From Heliocidaris tuberculata (taxonomy: Eukaryota; Echinodermata; Echinoidea; Camarodonta; Echinometridae), in assembly GCA_025618425.1 (NCBI GenBank), contig CM046835.1, positions 17,389,959 through 17,453,958 of the forward strand: a stretch of DNA of 64,000 nt. Reading direction: 5' to 3'. The position numbers and the translations under genes were made by a program. The notes beneath the pieces are model-generated. The model was not told where the DNA came from. It did not search any database and saw nothing but the letters and a program-made list of their open reading frames with translations. Shown here one piece after another: positions 19,041 to 32,432 of this stretch; the stretch's first letter is position 1; every line of letters begins with the position of its first letter.

Positions 19041-20828
19041 GCTGGGAGATGGTGACCTGTGAATGATGAGCCTACGGGGCACTGGCCCTTAAACTGTCGG
19101 TGAACGGCACGCCCAGTCAGGAGCTTTTCTTTCTTTCTCTCTCTCTTTCCTTTTCCTTTTCTTTTCTCTTTCTGTTAGGGCTTAGCATTGATTTTATATA
19201 CTGTTATAATTTTAATATGTCATTGCGATATTTTGTTTAGGTGAAATTAGGCTTTGCATAGGTTTCACTTGGGATCCATGGCAACAAAGATATTTATTTT
19301 ATAATGTTTAGGGCAGGTAATGCCGGGCTGGGAGATGGTGACCTGTGAATGATGAACCTACGGGGCACTGGCCCTTAAACTGTGGGTGAACGGCACGCCC
19401 AGTCAGGTGCTTTTCTTTCTTTCTTTCTCTTTCCTTTTCCTTTTCTTTTCTCTTTCTGTTAGGGCTTAGCATTGATTTTATATATTGTTATAATTTTAAT
19501 ATGACATTGCGATATTTTTGTTTAGGTGAAATTAGGCTTCGCATATGTTTCACTTAGGATCCATGGCAAGAAAGATATCTTGTATTGATATTGTGTTATA
19601 ATGTTTAGTGTAGGAAATGCCTGGCTGGGAGATGGTGACCTGTGAATGATGAGCCTACGGGGCACTGGCCCTTAAACTGTGGGTGAACGGCACGCCCATT
19701 CAGGTGCTTTTCTTTCTTTCTTTCTTTCCTTTTCCTTTTCCTTTTCTTTTCTCTTTCTGTTAGGGCTTAGCATTGATTTTATATACTGTTATAAGTTTAA
19801 TATGTCATTGCGATATTTTTGTTTAGGTGAAATTAGGCTTCGCATGTGTTTCACTTAGGATCCATGGCAAGAAAGATATCTTGTATTGATATTGTGTTAT
19901 AATGTTTAGTGTAGGTAATGCCTGGCTGGGAGATGGTGACCTGTGAATAATGAGCCTACGGGGCACTGGCCCTTAAACTGTGGGTGAACGGCACGCCCAG
20001 TCTGGTGCTTTTCTTTCTTTCTTTCTTTCCTTTTCCTTTTCCTTTTCTTTTCTCTTTCTGTTAGGGCTTAGCATTGATTTTATATACTGTTATAAGTTTA
20101 ATATGTCATTGCGATATTTTTGTTTAGGTGAAATTAGGCTTCGCATGTGTTTCACTTAGGATCCATGGCAAGAAAGATATCTTGTATTGATATTGTGTTA
20201 TAATGTTTAGTGTAGGAAATGCCTGGCTGGGAGATGGTGACCTGTGAATGATGAGCCTACGGGGCACTGGCCCTTAAACTGTGGGTGAACGGCACGCCCA
20301 TTCAGGTGCTTTTCTTTCTTTCTTTCTTTCCTTTTCCTTTTCCTTTTCTTTTCTCTTTCTGTTAGGGCTTAGCATTGATTTTATATACTGTTATAAGTTT
20401 AATATGTCATTGCGATATTTTTGTTTAGGTGAAATTAGGCTTCGCATATGTTTCACTTAGGATCCATGGCAAGAAAGATATCTTGTATTGATATTGTGTT
20501 ATAATGTTTAGTGTAGGAAATGCCTGGCTGGGAGATGGTGACCTGTGAATGATGAGCCTACGGGGCACTGGCCCTTAAACTGTGGGTGAACGGCACGCCC
20601 ATTCAGGTGCTTTTCTTTCTTTCTTTCTTTCCTTTTCCTTTTCCTTTTCTTTTCTCTTTCTGTTAGGGCTTAGCATTGATTTTATATACTGTTATAAGTT
20701 TAATATGTCATTGCGATATTTTTGTTTAGGTGAAATTAGGCTTCGCATGTGTTTCACTTAGGATCCATGGCAAGAAAGATATCTTGTATTGATATTGTGT
20801 TATAATGTTTAGTGTAGGTAATGCCTGG
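19041..20828. repeat. Homogeneous tandem block of 301-bp units
   Basis: The core GCTGGGAGAT starts at 19,041, 19,327, 19,624, 19,925, 20,226, 20,527 and 20,828. Spacings are 286, 297 and then 301 four times. The last units are almost identical, indicating recent amplification or homogenisation. Confidence 0.9.
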
Positions 20829-21926
20829 CTGGGAGATGGTGACCTGTGAATAATGAGCCTACGAGGTACTGGCCCTTAAAATGTGAGTGAACGGCACGCC
20901 CAGTCAGGTGCTTTTCTTTCCCTTTTTTTTTTTTTTTTTTTTTTTTTGGAGGGGGGGGGGGGTGCGCAATAGGGTAAGCGAGTGTTTCCATAGATTCCAT
21001 GTTTACATATATTACATAGTATCTTTCTCTTTTTTAATGTGGATGAGCGGATGAACAGATGATCGGTATCTTTTTTTTGGGAGGGGGGGTGGTTTATTAT
21101 AGCTTTTCCTGGATTCCATGAAATTAGATATCTTGTATTGATCTCTTTGTAACGTAATTAATGATATCTTTTTTTTTTTAATAAGGCTTAACATATAATT
21201 CCTCGAGATTCAATGACACGAGATATCTTGCATCTTTTTTTTCTTTTTTTTTTGGATGCGTTTTATATTTATTAATTTTTTTTTCTCGTTGAAACGTATC
21301 TGCTTAGTAAGGTGCTTTTTTGTGCATGTTTTCCCGAAATTCGATGACACAAGATATTAGATCATGTAGCGTTTTTTTTTTTTCTTCTTCTTTTTTTCAT
21401 TTGTCATTGCGATTTTTAACATTTTTTTGTTGTTGGTGAAATTAGGCTTTGCAAGGGTTTCACTTGGGATCATTGTCAACAAAGATATCTTGTATTGATT
21501 TTATAATTTTATAATTTTATAATGTTTAGTGTAGGTAATGCCTGGCTGGGAGATGGTGACCTATGAATGACGAGGCTACGGGGCACTGCCCTTAAACTGT
21601 GGGCGAACGGCACACCCAGTCAGGTTCTTTTCTTTCTTTCTTTCTCTTTCCTTTTCATTTTCTTTCTCTTTCGGTTAGGGCTTAGCATTGATTTTATATA
21701 CTGATATAATTTTAATATGTCATTGCGATATTTTTGTTTAGGTGAAATTAGGCTTTGCATATGTTTCACTTGGGATCCATGGCAAGAAAGATATCTTGTA
21801 TTGATATTATGTTATAATGTGTAGTGTAAGTAATGCCTGACTGGGAGTTGGTGACCTGTGAATGATGAGCCCACGGGGCTCTGTCCCTTAAACTGTGGGT
21901 GAACGGCACGCCCAGTCAGGTGCTTT

Positions 21927-21969
<43 letters not shown>

Positions 21970-24729
21970 CTTTCCTTTTCCTTTTCTTTTCTCTTTCTGT
22001 TAGGGCTTAGCATTGATTTTATATACTGTTATAATTTTAATATGTCATTGCGATATTTTTGTTTAGGTGAAATTAGGCTTTGCATATGTTTCACTTGGGA
22101 TCCATGGCAACGGCACACCCAGTCAGGTTCTTTTCTTTCTTTCTTTCTCTTTCCTTTTCCTTTTCTTTCTCTTTCTGTTAGGGCTTAGCATTGATTTTAT
22201 ATACTGTTATTATGTTAATATGTCATTGCGATATTTTTGTTTTGGTGAAATTAGGCTTTGCATATGTTTCACTTGGGATCCATGGCAACAAAGATATTGA
22301 TTTTATAATGTTTAGTGTAGGTAATGCCTGGCTGGGAGATGGTGACCTCTGAATGATGAGCCTACGGGGCTCTGTCCCTTAAACTGTGGGTGAACGGCAC
22401 GCCCAGTCAGGTGCTTTTCTTTCTTTCTCTTTCCTTTTCCTTTTCTTTTCTCTTTCTCTTTCTGTTAGGGCTTAGCATTGATTTTATAATTTTAATATTT
22501 CATTGCGATATTTTTGTTAAGGTGAAATTAGGCTTCGCATATGTTTCACTTGGGATCCATGGCAAGAAAGATATCTTGTATTGATATTATGTTATAATGT
22601 TTAGTGTAGGTAATGCCTGGCTGGGAGATGGTGACCTGTGAATGATGAGCCTACGGGGCACTGCCCTTAAACTGTGGGTGAACGGCACGCCCAGTCAGGT
22701 GCTTTTCTTTCCTTTTTTTATTTTTTTTTTTGGAGGGGGGTGCAATAGGGTAAGCGAGTGTTTCCATAGATTCCATGTTTACATACAGTACATAGTATCT
22801 TTCTCTTTTTTAATGTGGATGAGCGGATGAACAGATGATCAGTATCTTTTTTTGCGGGGAAGGGGGGTGGTTTATTATAGCTTTTCCTGGATTCCATGAA
22901 ATTAGATATCTTGTATTGATCTCTTTGTAACGTAATTCATGATATCTTTTTTTTTTTTTTTTAATAAGGCTTAACATATAATTCCTCGAGATTCAATGAC
23001 ACGAGATATCTTGCATCTTTTTTTTTTGTTTTTTTTGATGCGTTTTATATTTATTTATTTATTTTTTCGTTGAAACGTATCTGCTTAGTAAGGTGCTTTT
23101 TTGTGCATGTTTTCCCGAAATTCGATGACACAAGAGATTAGATCCTGTAACGTTTTTTTTTTCTTCTTTTTTTTCATTTGTCATTGCGATTTTTATTTTT
23201 ATTTTTATTTTTTTGTTGGTGAAATTAGGTTTTGCATGGGTTTCACTTGGGATCACTGTCAACAAAGATATCTTGTATTGATTTTATAATTTTATAATTT
23301 TATAATGTTTAGTGTAGGTAATGCCTGGCTGGGAGATGGTGACCTGTGAATAATGAGCCTACGGGGCACTGGCCCTTAAACTGTGGGTGAACGGCACGCC
23401 CAGTCTGGTGCTTTTCTTTCTTTCTTTCTCTTTCCTTTTCCTTTTCTTTTCTCTTTCTGTTAGGGCTTAGCATTGATTTTATATATTGTTATAATTTTAA
23501 TATGTCATTGCGATATTTTTGTTTAGGTGAAATTAGGCTTCGCATATGTTTCACTTGGGATCCATGGCAAGAAAGATATCTTGTATTGATATTATGTTAT
23601 AATGTTTAGTGTAGGTAATGCCTGGCTGGGAGATGGTGACCTGTGAATGATGAGCCTACGGGGCACTGGCCCTTAAACTGTGGGTGAACGGCACACCCAG
23701 TCAGGAGCTTTTCTTTCCTTTTGTTTATTTGGAGGGGATGCAATAGGGTAAGCGAGTGTTTCCATAGATTCCATGTTTACATATTATAGTACAGAGTTTT
23801 TTTCTTTTTTTTTAAATGTGTATGAGCGGATGAACAGATGATCGGTATCTTTTTTTTTTTTTTTTGGGGGGGGGGGTGGTTTATTATAGCTTTTCCTGGA
23901 TTCCATGAAATTAGATATCTTGTATTGATCTCTTTGTAACGTAATTCATGATATCTTTTTTTTTTTCATATAATAAGGCTTAACATAAATTTCTCGAGAT
24001 TCAATGACACGAGATATCTTGCATCTTTTTTTTTTCTTTTTTTTTGTTGTTGATGCGTTTTATATTTATATTTTTTTTCGTTGAAACGTATCTGCTTAGT
24101 AAGGTGCTTTTTTGTGCATGTTTTTCCAAAATTCGATGACATAAGAAATTAGATCATGTAGCGTTTTTTTTTTCCTTCTTCTTCTTTTTTTTCATTTGTC
24201 ATTGCGATTTTTTAATATTTTTTTTTGTTGTTGGTGGTGAAATTAGGTTTTGCATGGGTTTCACTTGGGATCACTGTCAACAAAGATATCTTGTATTGAT
24301 TTTATAATTTTATAATTTTATAATGTTTAGTGTAGGTAATGCCTGGCTGGGAGATGGTGACCTGTGAATAATGAGCCTACGGGGCACTGGCCCTTAAACT
24401 GTGGGTGAACGGCACGCCCAGTCTGGTGCTTTTCTTTCTTTCTTTCTCTTTCCTTTTCCTTTTCTTTTTTCTTTCTGTTAGGGCTTAGCATTGATTTTAT
24501 ATATTGTTATAATTTTAATATGTCATTGCGATATTTTTGTTTAGGTGAAATTAGGCTTCGCATATGTTTCACTTGGGATCCATGGCAAGAAAGATATCTT
24601 GTATTGATATTATGTTATAATGTTTAATGTAGGTAATGCCTGGCTGGGAGATGGTGACCTGTGAATAATGAGCCTACGGGGCACTGGCCCTTAAACTGTG
24701 GGTGAACGGCACGCCCAGTCTGGTGCTTT

Positions 24730-27245
24730 TCTTTCTTTCTTTCTCTTTCCTTTTCCTTTTCTTTTTTCTTTCTGTTAGGGCTTAGCATTGATTTTATATA
24801 TTGTTATAATTTTAATATGTCATTGCGATATTTTTGTTTAGGTGAAATTAGGCTTCGCATATGTTTCACTTGGGATCCATGGCAAGAAAGATATCTTGTA
24901 TTGATATTATGTTATAATGTTTAATGTAGGTAATGCCTGGCTGGGAGATGGTGACCTGTGAATGATGAGCCTACGGGGCACTGCCCTTAAACTGTGGGTG
25001 AACGGCACGCCCAGGGAATTGTGCTTTTCTTTCCTTTTTTTTATTTATTTTTTTTTTGGAGGGGGGTGCAATAGGGTAAGCGAGTGTTTCCATAGATTCC
25101 ATGTTTACATACAGTACATAGTATCTTTCTCTTTTTTAATGTGGATGAGCGGATGAACAGATGATCAGTATCTTTTTTTTTGGGGGGGGGGGGTGGTTTA
25201 TTATAGCTTTTCCTGGATTCCATGAAATTAGATATCTTGTATTGATCTCTTTGTAACGTGATTCATGATATCTTTTTTTTTTCATATAATAAGGCTTAAC
25301 ATAAATTCCTCGAGATTCAATGACACGAGATATCTTGCATCTTTTTTTTTTCTTTTTTTTTGTTGTTGATGCGTTTTATATTTATATTTTTTTTTCGTTG
25401 AAACGTATCTGCTTAGTAAGGTGCTTTTTTGTGCATGTTTTTCCAAAATTCGATGACATAAGAAATTAGATCATGTAGCGTTTTTTTTCTTCTTCTTTTT
25501 TTCATTTGTCATTGCGATTTTTAAATATTTTTTGTTGTTGTTGTTGGTGAAATTAGGCTTTGCATGGGTTTCACTTCGGATCACTGTCAACAAAGATATT
25601 TTGTATTGATTTTATAATTTTATAATTTTACAATGTTTAGTGTAGGTAATGCCTGGCTGGGAGATGGTGACCTGTGAATAATGAGCCTACGGGGCACTGG
25701 CCCTTAAACTGTGGGTGAACGGCACGCCCAGTCAGGAGCTTTTCTTTCTTTCTTTCTTTCTCTTTCCTTTTCTTTTTCTTTTCTTTCTGTTAGGGCTTAG
25801 CAGTGATTTTATATACTGTTATGATTTTAATATGTCATTGCGATATTTTTTTTAAAGGTGAAATTAGGCTTTGCATATGTTTCACTTGGGATCCATGGCT
25901 ACAAAGATATTGATTTTATAATGTATAGGGTAGGTAATGCCGGGCTGGGAGATGGTGACCTGTGAATAATGAGCCTAAGGGGTACTTTTCTTTCTTTCTT
26001 TCTCTTTCCTTTTCCTTTTCTTTTTTCTTTCTGTTAGGGCTTAGCATTGATTTTATATATTGTTATAATTTTAATATGTCATTGCGATATTTTTGTTTAG
26101 GTGAAATTAGGCTTCGCATATGTTTCACTTGGGATCCATGGCAAGAAAGATATCTTGTATTGATATTATGTTATAATGTTTAATGTAGGTAATGCCTGGC
26201 TGGGAGATGGTGACCTGTGAATGATGAGCCTACGGGGCACTGCCCTTAAACTGTGGGTGAACAGCACGCCCAGGGAATTGTGCTTTTCTTTCCTTTTTTT
26301 TATTTTTTTTTTTTGGAGGGGGGTGCAATAGGGTAAGCGAGTGTTTCCATAGATTCCATGTTTACATACAGTACATAGTATCTTTCTCTTTTTTAATGTG
26401 GATGAGCGGATGAACAGATGATCAGTATCTTTTTTTTGGGGGGGGGGGTGGTTTATTATAGCTTTTCCTGGATTCCATGAAATTAGATATCTTGTATTGA
26501 TCTCTTTGTAACGTGATTCATGATATCTTTTTTTTTTCATATAATAAGGCTTAACATAAATTCCTCGAGATTCAATGACACGAGATATCTTGCATCTTTT
26601 TTTTTTCTTTTTTTTTGTTGTTGATGCGTTTTATATTTATATTTTTTTTTCGTTGAAACGTATCTGCTTAGTAAGGTGCTTTTTTGTGCATGTTTTTCCA
26701 AAATTCGATGACATAAGAAATTAGATCATGTAGCGTTTTTTTTCTTCTTCTTTTTTTCATTTGTCATTGCGATTTTTAAATATTTTTTGTTGTTGTTGTT
26801 GGTGAAATTAGGCTTTGCATGGGTTTCACTTCGGATCACTGTCAACAAAGATATTTTGTATTGATTTTATAATTTTATAATTTTACAATGTTTAGTGTAG
26901 GTAATGCCTGGCTGGGAGATGGTGACCTGTGAATAATGAGCCTACGGGGCACTGGCCCTTAAACTGTGGGTGAACGGCACGCCCAGTCAGGAGCTTTTCT
27001 TTCTTTCTTTCTTTCTCTTTCCTTTTCTTTTTCTTTTCTTTCTGTTAGGGCTTAGCAGTGATTTTATATACTGTTATGATTTTAATATGTCATTGCGATA
27101 TTTTTTTTAAAGGTGAAATTAGGCTTTGCATATGTTTCACTTGGGATCCATGGCTACAAAGATATTGATTTTATAATGTATAGGGTAGGTAATGCCGGGC
27201 TGGGAGATGGTGACCTGTGAATAATGAGCCTAAGGGGTACTTTTC
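24730..27245. repeat. Two-copy higher-order repeat of ~1.26 kb
   Basis: The diagnostic variant CCAGGGAATTGTGCTTTTC occurs at 25,011 and 26,270, 1,259 bp apart. Flanking variants (TTCCAAAATTCGATGACATA; GAGCCTAAGGGGTACTTTTC) recur at nearly the same offset. The copies are close to identical. Confidence 0.85.
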
Positions 27246-27766
27246 TTTCTTTCTTTCTCTTTCCTTTTCCTTTTCTTTTCTCTTTCTGTTAGGGCTTTTT
27301 TGTTTTGTTAAGTCATTCCGCTTTTGGGGGAGGGTGGGATAGGGCTAAGCCGGTTCCACTGGATTCCATGACGACATAGATATCATGTATTGAATTTGAT
27401 AATATCTGGTGTTAAGTTTAGTTAATGCCTTTTCTTTTCTATGTTTTATGTGAGGTTTTCCGGGTTTGCATGATATATTTTTTTATATGTCATGGCATTT
27501 TTAAGGGCTTAGCATATAGGTCTCACTTGTTTCCGTTATCACATATACATGGTATGTAACTTATTTGTTTATTTTTGTATTGTTTAATGTGACCTGTGAA
27601 TGATGAGACTACGGGGCACTGACCCTTAATAGGTGGGTGAACGGCACGCCCAGTCAGGGTTTTTTTTTTCTTTTTAACTGTAATGGCCTATCATATGTTT
27701 CGCTTGATTCTGTGATTTTATACGTCATGGTTTTTACTTTTTAGGTTCTTTTTTTACTGGATTCCA

Positions 27767-27974
27767 CACTCTAAAAACTAAAATGTTAAATTACCATTTA
27801 AAAGGGCCGAGGAGTGACAACTTTTTCAAAATGGTAGATCAACTCTTTTAACTGCTGGATTCAGCCTTTATAGTGTTGTATCCAGCATGTTAAAAGTGTT
27901 AATCTACAATTTTGAAAAAGTTGTCACTCCTCGGCCCTTTTAAATGGTGATTAAACACTTTAGTTTTTAGAGTG
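27767..27974. mobile_element. Foldback MITE (208 bp) with ~90-bp inverted arms
   Basis: CACTCTAAAAACTAAA at the left pairs with TTTAGTTTTTAGAGTG at the right. The arms include ATTTAAAAGGGCCGAGGAGT and CAACTTTTTCAAAAT. It splits the satellite phrase ATTCCATGTCAACAGAG: the left flank ends ATTCCA and the right flank begins CATGTCAACAGAG, leaving CA on both sides. Confidence 0.8.
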
Positions 27975-28560
27975 CATGTCAACAGAGATATGTATTGATG
28001 TTTTATTTAAATGGATAAACGGTATAAAGTGGGTGCCTTTTTGCTGGGACGATTTTTGTTTGTTTTGTTTTGTTTTAATCTGCTCTTTTATATGCATAGG
28101 TTGAAACTTGTTTTCTTTTGACGGGGTGTGTTTGTAATGTAGAGCTCAACATAGATTTACCTGGATTCTATGACACAAGAGAGGATTTAAACTCATTGAC
28201 AGTTTTTTTTTTTTCAGTGTCATGGCTCTTATATTTTTGTAGGGCTTAACATACGTTTCCCTCGATTCCATGTCACCAGAGATGTACCTATTTTTAATGA
28301 GGGTGAACTGTATGCCCAGTTAGGTTCCTTTTTCGCACAGGGGGAGGGGGTTATAGGCAATGACGTGTTGGGGGGGGGGGGGGAGGGGGCTTGATGTAGG
28401 ATTCTCTGTATTCCATGACATCAGAGATGTCATGTATTGGGTGATTCTTCTTTTGTGTTTGTGTTTTTTTTTCTGGTGATGCTCAACTATGACACAAGAG
28501 ATACCGTTTACTAATTGATTTTGTTTTCCATGATAAGATGTTTTAACACACCCTTTGTAG
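27975..28560. repeat. Degenerate edge of the satellite field
   Basis: Scattered pieces such as GATTCCATGTCACCAGAGAT, GGTGAACTGTATGCCCAGT and ATTCCATGACATCAGAG remain, with G12-type runs near 28,368-28,390. No gene. Confidence 0.6.
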
Positions 28561-29430
28561 ATCACGGTTTAATTCTACTTGGCTATATAATTTATGCTTT
28601 TATCTGTTTGCAAGATTTTTTGACCAACCCCTTCTTCCTGTTAACTGTCAAATATAATTTCATCGTTTAATATTGTACATCAAAATTAAAGATTTCCTGT
28701 CCCCGTTTTTCTATCTCTGATGCTGTGGATAAAAATCTACTTGCAAGGTTAGTGCTATCTTTGCTTCGGTCTTTGCTTCTATTGTTTCCAACTTTGACTG
28801 ATTTATATCAAATTCGTTGCAACATATCCTTTCCGCCCTCTTTATCACTATGATTCAAATCTATAATATTCTTGAATCTTTTAATACTGTTAATCTGATT
28901 TTATTACAATATTTTCAAACCTCTTTTTTTGGCAAGATTTTCTATCTGTATTTGGCTTGCAATTTGAATACGGTGTATTCAATTAATTGCAAGAATTTCT
29001 TATCTCCCCTCCGTGTATCCGTCTGAATATTTTTTTTTTCAACTTGAAATACTGTACACCAGATTCATTGTCATATTTTTAATCGCCCTGATATATGAAT
29101 CATTGTATCTACATATTCTTTGTAAGATTTCTATCTCTATGAATCAAATATATAATCTTGTATATATCTTGGAATAACTTTTTGTCAAATTCTCTGCAAG
29201 TTTCTTACCCACTACTATTACGATGATTACTGAATCAATTTGCAAAATTTACAATGTATGTTGGATATAGTGTAATATTTTATCCCCCTCCCCTCACCTC
29301 ACCTCCCCCACCTTGTCAATTTACCAAATCAAATTGAATAATTGATTCATTACCAGAATTTCAGTTCCCTTCCATCCCTGTGAATTATGAAATTTGATTG
29401 TATTCTTTATGTTGTACACCAGATTCAAAA
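28561..29430. repeat. Highly degenerate AT-rich repeat region
   Basis: Phrases resembling TGCAAGATTTTCTATCTC, ATGAATCAAATATATAATCT and TGTACACCAGATTCA recur roughly every 100-130 bases with heavy divergence. Similar phrases resume at about 31,210-32,000. This looks like an old tandem repeat; the period is an estimate by eye. Confidence 0.45.
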
Positions 29431-31190
29431 TTCAAGATTCAAGATTCAAGATAATTTATTGTTGTGTAATAAACAAATAAAATTTGCGCTCGGACATTTA
29501 AAGTAGATATTCAAAGCAAATCACAAATATGCTCAATAATGTATCTCTAGAAACTAGAAAGCTTGCAGATGGTAATCGTATAAGTTTTACGTTAACTGCG
29601 TGTTTGATGATTAAAAAATAACACAAATAAAAACACTTCTCAGCATCTGGGATATCCGAGCGATTCGCCAGAAATATACCGATGTTTCGTGACGTCACAT
29701 CAGGTGCCAATCCTGCCTAAGCAGACGACGTCCTATATCAAGTGAACGTAACTGCAATGCAATTATTTTTAAATTATAAAGAGTTTGGTTTGTTTCACCA
29801 TGACCGTATTTCACATTCTAAAAGGGAAGTGAAACCGTTTCTAGTAACTAAAATCTTTTGTTTGTAAAAAGTCATGATAAGGGTCAATGATCAATCAAAG
29901 AAATCACACTTTCGAATTGTAAAGCCCGCTGAATTACAGCATGGATGGTATTCGTTCCCTCTTGAAACGCCGACATGCCGCGGTGCATGCAGCTGAAAAT
30001 ACAATGGCATCTTTTTTTGTTTACAAGCGATCGATTCCTTTATTTTTTTAACGCTGCATTTTTCATCAAAATAATACCATGCAGGAAATTTAGAGTGAGG
30101 CAACAAATAAGCATTTATACTGACGCTAGTGAAGTAAGAGAAATAGGTGAAGATGAGATGACAAAACAGGCACTGAAAATGTATAAGATGTTATGGGGCA
30201 TCGTCTGCTTAGGAAGGATTGCTCCCCGGTATGACGTCACATATCTCAGCAGCGTTCAAAGAGCTTTATAGGTGCTATAGCGGGGCTGTGTTATATCATT
30301 TTATAATTGATAATAATCATTCCTTCAAATGTTTCCAAGCGTTGAATTTTGATAACCTTGTTCAATCTAAGCTTCACCTATGCAATAATAAAAATTAAAT
30401 CAATATTCAAAATCATTGAAATTCTACTTTAAAGATTGTGGATGCATAAATGAAATGAATACAATTAATCAAATAATACAGTATAACTTAACATAAACTC
30501 TATACCACTGACTTACATAAAATACATTTAATGATGATCACGATTTAAAAATTCTAAAATATTGCACGAGAAGATTACAAAGAGGGGAGAGAAAAGCTAA
30601 AGAGACAGTAAGAGGATTGAGGCAGTGCAATTACATGTACAGTAGTTTGCTATACGGAGCTCGGTCCCATCCAGGCACTTACATGCTAGAGCACCCTACC
30701 AACTGACGCTAACTTATACAACACCCGCATGTACCACTCCCCCCTCCCACAACCCCCCCCCCCCCCCCAAAAAAAAAAAAAAACACACACAAAAAAAAAC
30801 AACAACAACAAACAAACAAACAAACAAACAAACAAACAAAACAAACAAAACAAAAACACCAACAACAACAAACAATGCCTGGATGAAAATATGAGGCAAT
30901 AAATTATCTCAATATAAATTAGCTGCGCGACAGAGGCTGTGAAAGAAAAGAAAGTACTGAGACATACATGTACATGTAGCAGACAGTATAACACATTTGT
31001 AGATGGCAAATATTATTATCTTTTCCTTTTTTTGTTTTTGTTTGTTTTGTTTGCTGTTTTTTTCTTGCTGCACGTGAAAAGGTTGGCAAGATATTAGGCT
31101 CCAAAGCTTCCAGTAGAGTCTACACATACTATCAGCCATTTCCAAAAAAGAATTCATATGAATACAACAGTTATCAAATAATGTATAACA
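29431..31190. other. Non-repeat insert between degenerate repeat blocks; contains a distant inverted repeat
   Basis: The insert begins with AAGATTCAAGATTCAAGATA-like short repeats. GTGACGTCACATCAGGTG..CCTGCCTAAGCAGACGACG (about 29,689-29,731) matches in reverse orientation CGTCTGCTTAGGAAGG..GGTATGACGTCAC (about 30,201-30,241). Simple C/A and (CAAA)n sequence lies at 30,750-30,875. No gene recognised. Confidence 0.45.
30749..30875. repeat. C14-A13 run followed by (CAAA)n/(CAA)n
   Basis: The poly-C, poly-A and (CAAA)n tract is self-evident. It produces spurious Phe/Val/Cys-rich frames on the minus strand. Confidence 0.9.
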
Positions 31191-32391
31191 CTGTCGCCAT
31201 TTAGCGATTCATTGCAAGATTCTCTTCCACTTTCTGTCGCTAGTAATTTCCATTTGTTTGCATCTTTGGATGATTTTCTATCTCCTTCTATCACCGAGTA
31301 ATGAAATTAACTTTTATTTTGTTTTGTTGTACGTCAGTTTTTATCATAAATATATGAATATATATCAACTCCTGTCTTTGACTTCTTAGTATCTGTTTCA
31401 TTCCAAGATTTTCTTAACACCTGCTCCTTACTTACCAAATAGATTTCTATCTTTAAATACTTAATATAAAAGTTAGTGTAATGACGATAATGACTATATG
31501 TCTATTTACTTGTTTTCTAGAATTTGTGACCACAACTATCTATGAATTATCAAATAATTTTGCATCTTTGAGTGGTGTATATCAAATTCTTGGTTGTTGA
31601 CCCCTTCCTATCAATATGACAGATAAAATCTTTGCTGCTTCCTTGTAATACCTTCCATAGATACCTTTTTCCATCCATACTTTCGATATGTATTCAGACC
31701 CAAGTTTCCATCTTTTCTTTTCCAGCTTTTACAGACTTGATAGGAAACCTTTCATTATTAGTATTGCTAGTCCATTTTCCCTTGTAGACATTAATGGTAG
31801 GAAAATGATAAATATCATACTTCATATGTATATGTATCTCAAAATATACGTCAAAGTGTTACCAATAATGAATTCCTTTCTAGTGATAAACAAATCAATG
31901 TTCTTTCTTTACCGATACCTACCTTTATTTTAAAATGCCTTCCATAGAGACTTTTTATTGTCATTCAAAATTTAGATAAGTCTTGATACCGAAGCTTCTA
32001 CCCATTTATCATTCTTAATATCAACCCAATACTTTGCTTTTGAGAATCAGTATCATAACTGTTAGTCCATCTGATTTATCCCTATTTTGTTTTTGTTTTC
32101 AATCGTTTGTTGATAGTTTTGGAGCTACAAATTCGACGCAATATAATAAAATACGAGGCAACCACTTTTTCCTACTCATTGAAGAAATGGAAATTAAATA
32201 AAAGATCCTTTTTCGCCTACACCCACCCATTATGATTTGAATACGATCCACCTTATTATATTATTTAAGGACGAGAGGGAGCGTTACGGGGGGGGGGGGG
32301 GGGATGGGTTGAAAAACGATTGCCCAGTTATAATGTGCCAGACATGCCTCCCCCAAAATGATTGAATAAATAGATAATAGGCAATAAAGAG

Positions 32392-32392
<1 letters not shown>
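31191..32392. other. AT-rich spacer with degenerate repeat traces and a G17 run
   Basis: Continuation of the degenerate phrases of 28,561-29,430 up to about 32,000, then a G run at about 32,287-32,303. No gene recognised. Confidence 0.4.

Positions 32393-32393
<1 letters not shown>

Positions 32394-32427
<34 letters not shown>
32394..32427. repeat. (TA)n microsatellite
   Basis: Uninterrupted TA repeat of about 17 units. Confidence 0.95.

Positions 32428-32432
<5 letters not shown>

Larger units (their letters stand above)
15740..27300. repeat. Satellite-like field with ~300-bp monomer and longer higher-order units
   Basis: The monomer contains GCTGGGAGATGGTGACCTGT, CCTTAAACTGTGGGTGAACG, a CTTT/CCTTTT tract, GTTAGGGCTTAGCATTGATT, CATTGCGATATTTTTG, GGTGAAATTAGGCT and GGGATCCATGGCAA. 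More than 20 copies of the GCTGGGAGATGG core occur between 16,993 and 27,210; a single outlying unit is at 15,740-15,890. A second, longer unit type carries GGATGAGCGGATGAACAGAT, CCTGGATTCCATGAAATTAG and GAAACGTATCTGCTTAGTAA. All reading frames here are poly-(CTTT) artefacts. A degenerate continuation fades out by about 28,500. Confidence 0.9.

Noticed and set aside
15758..27300. Numerous 60-97-codon Phe/Leu/Ser-rich frames (e.g. 21,895-22,188)
   Set aside because: All come from the CTTT/CCTTTT tract of the satellite monomer.
30686..31009. 107-codon minus-strand frame with hydrophobic stretch
   Set aside because: The hydrophobic part is the translation of the (CAAA)n/poly-C tract at 30,749-30,875.
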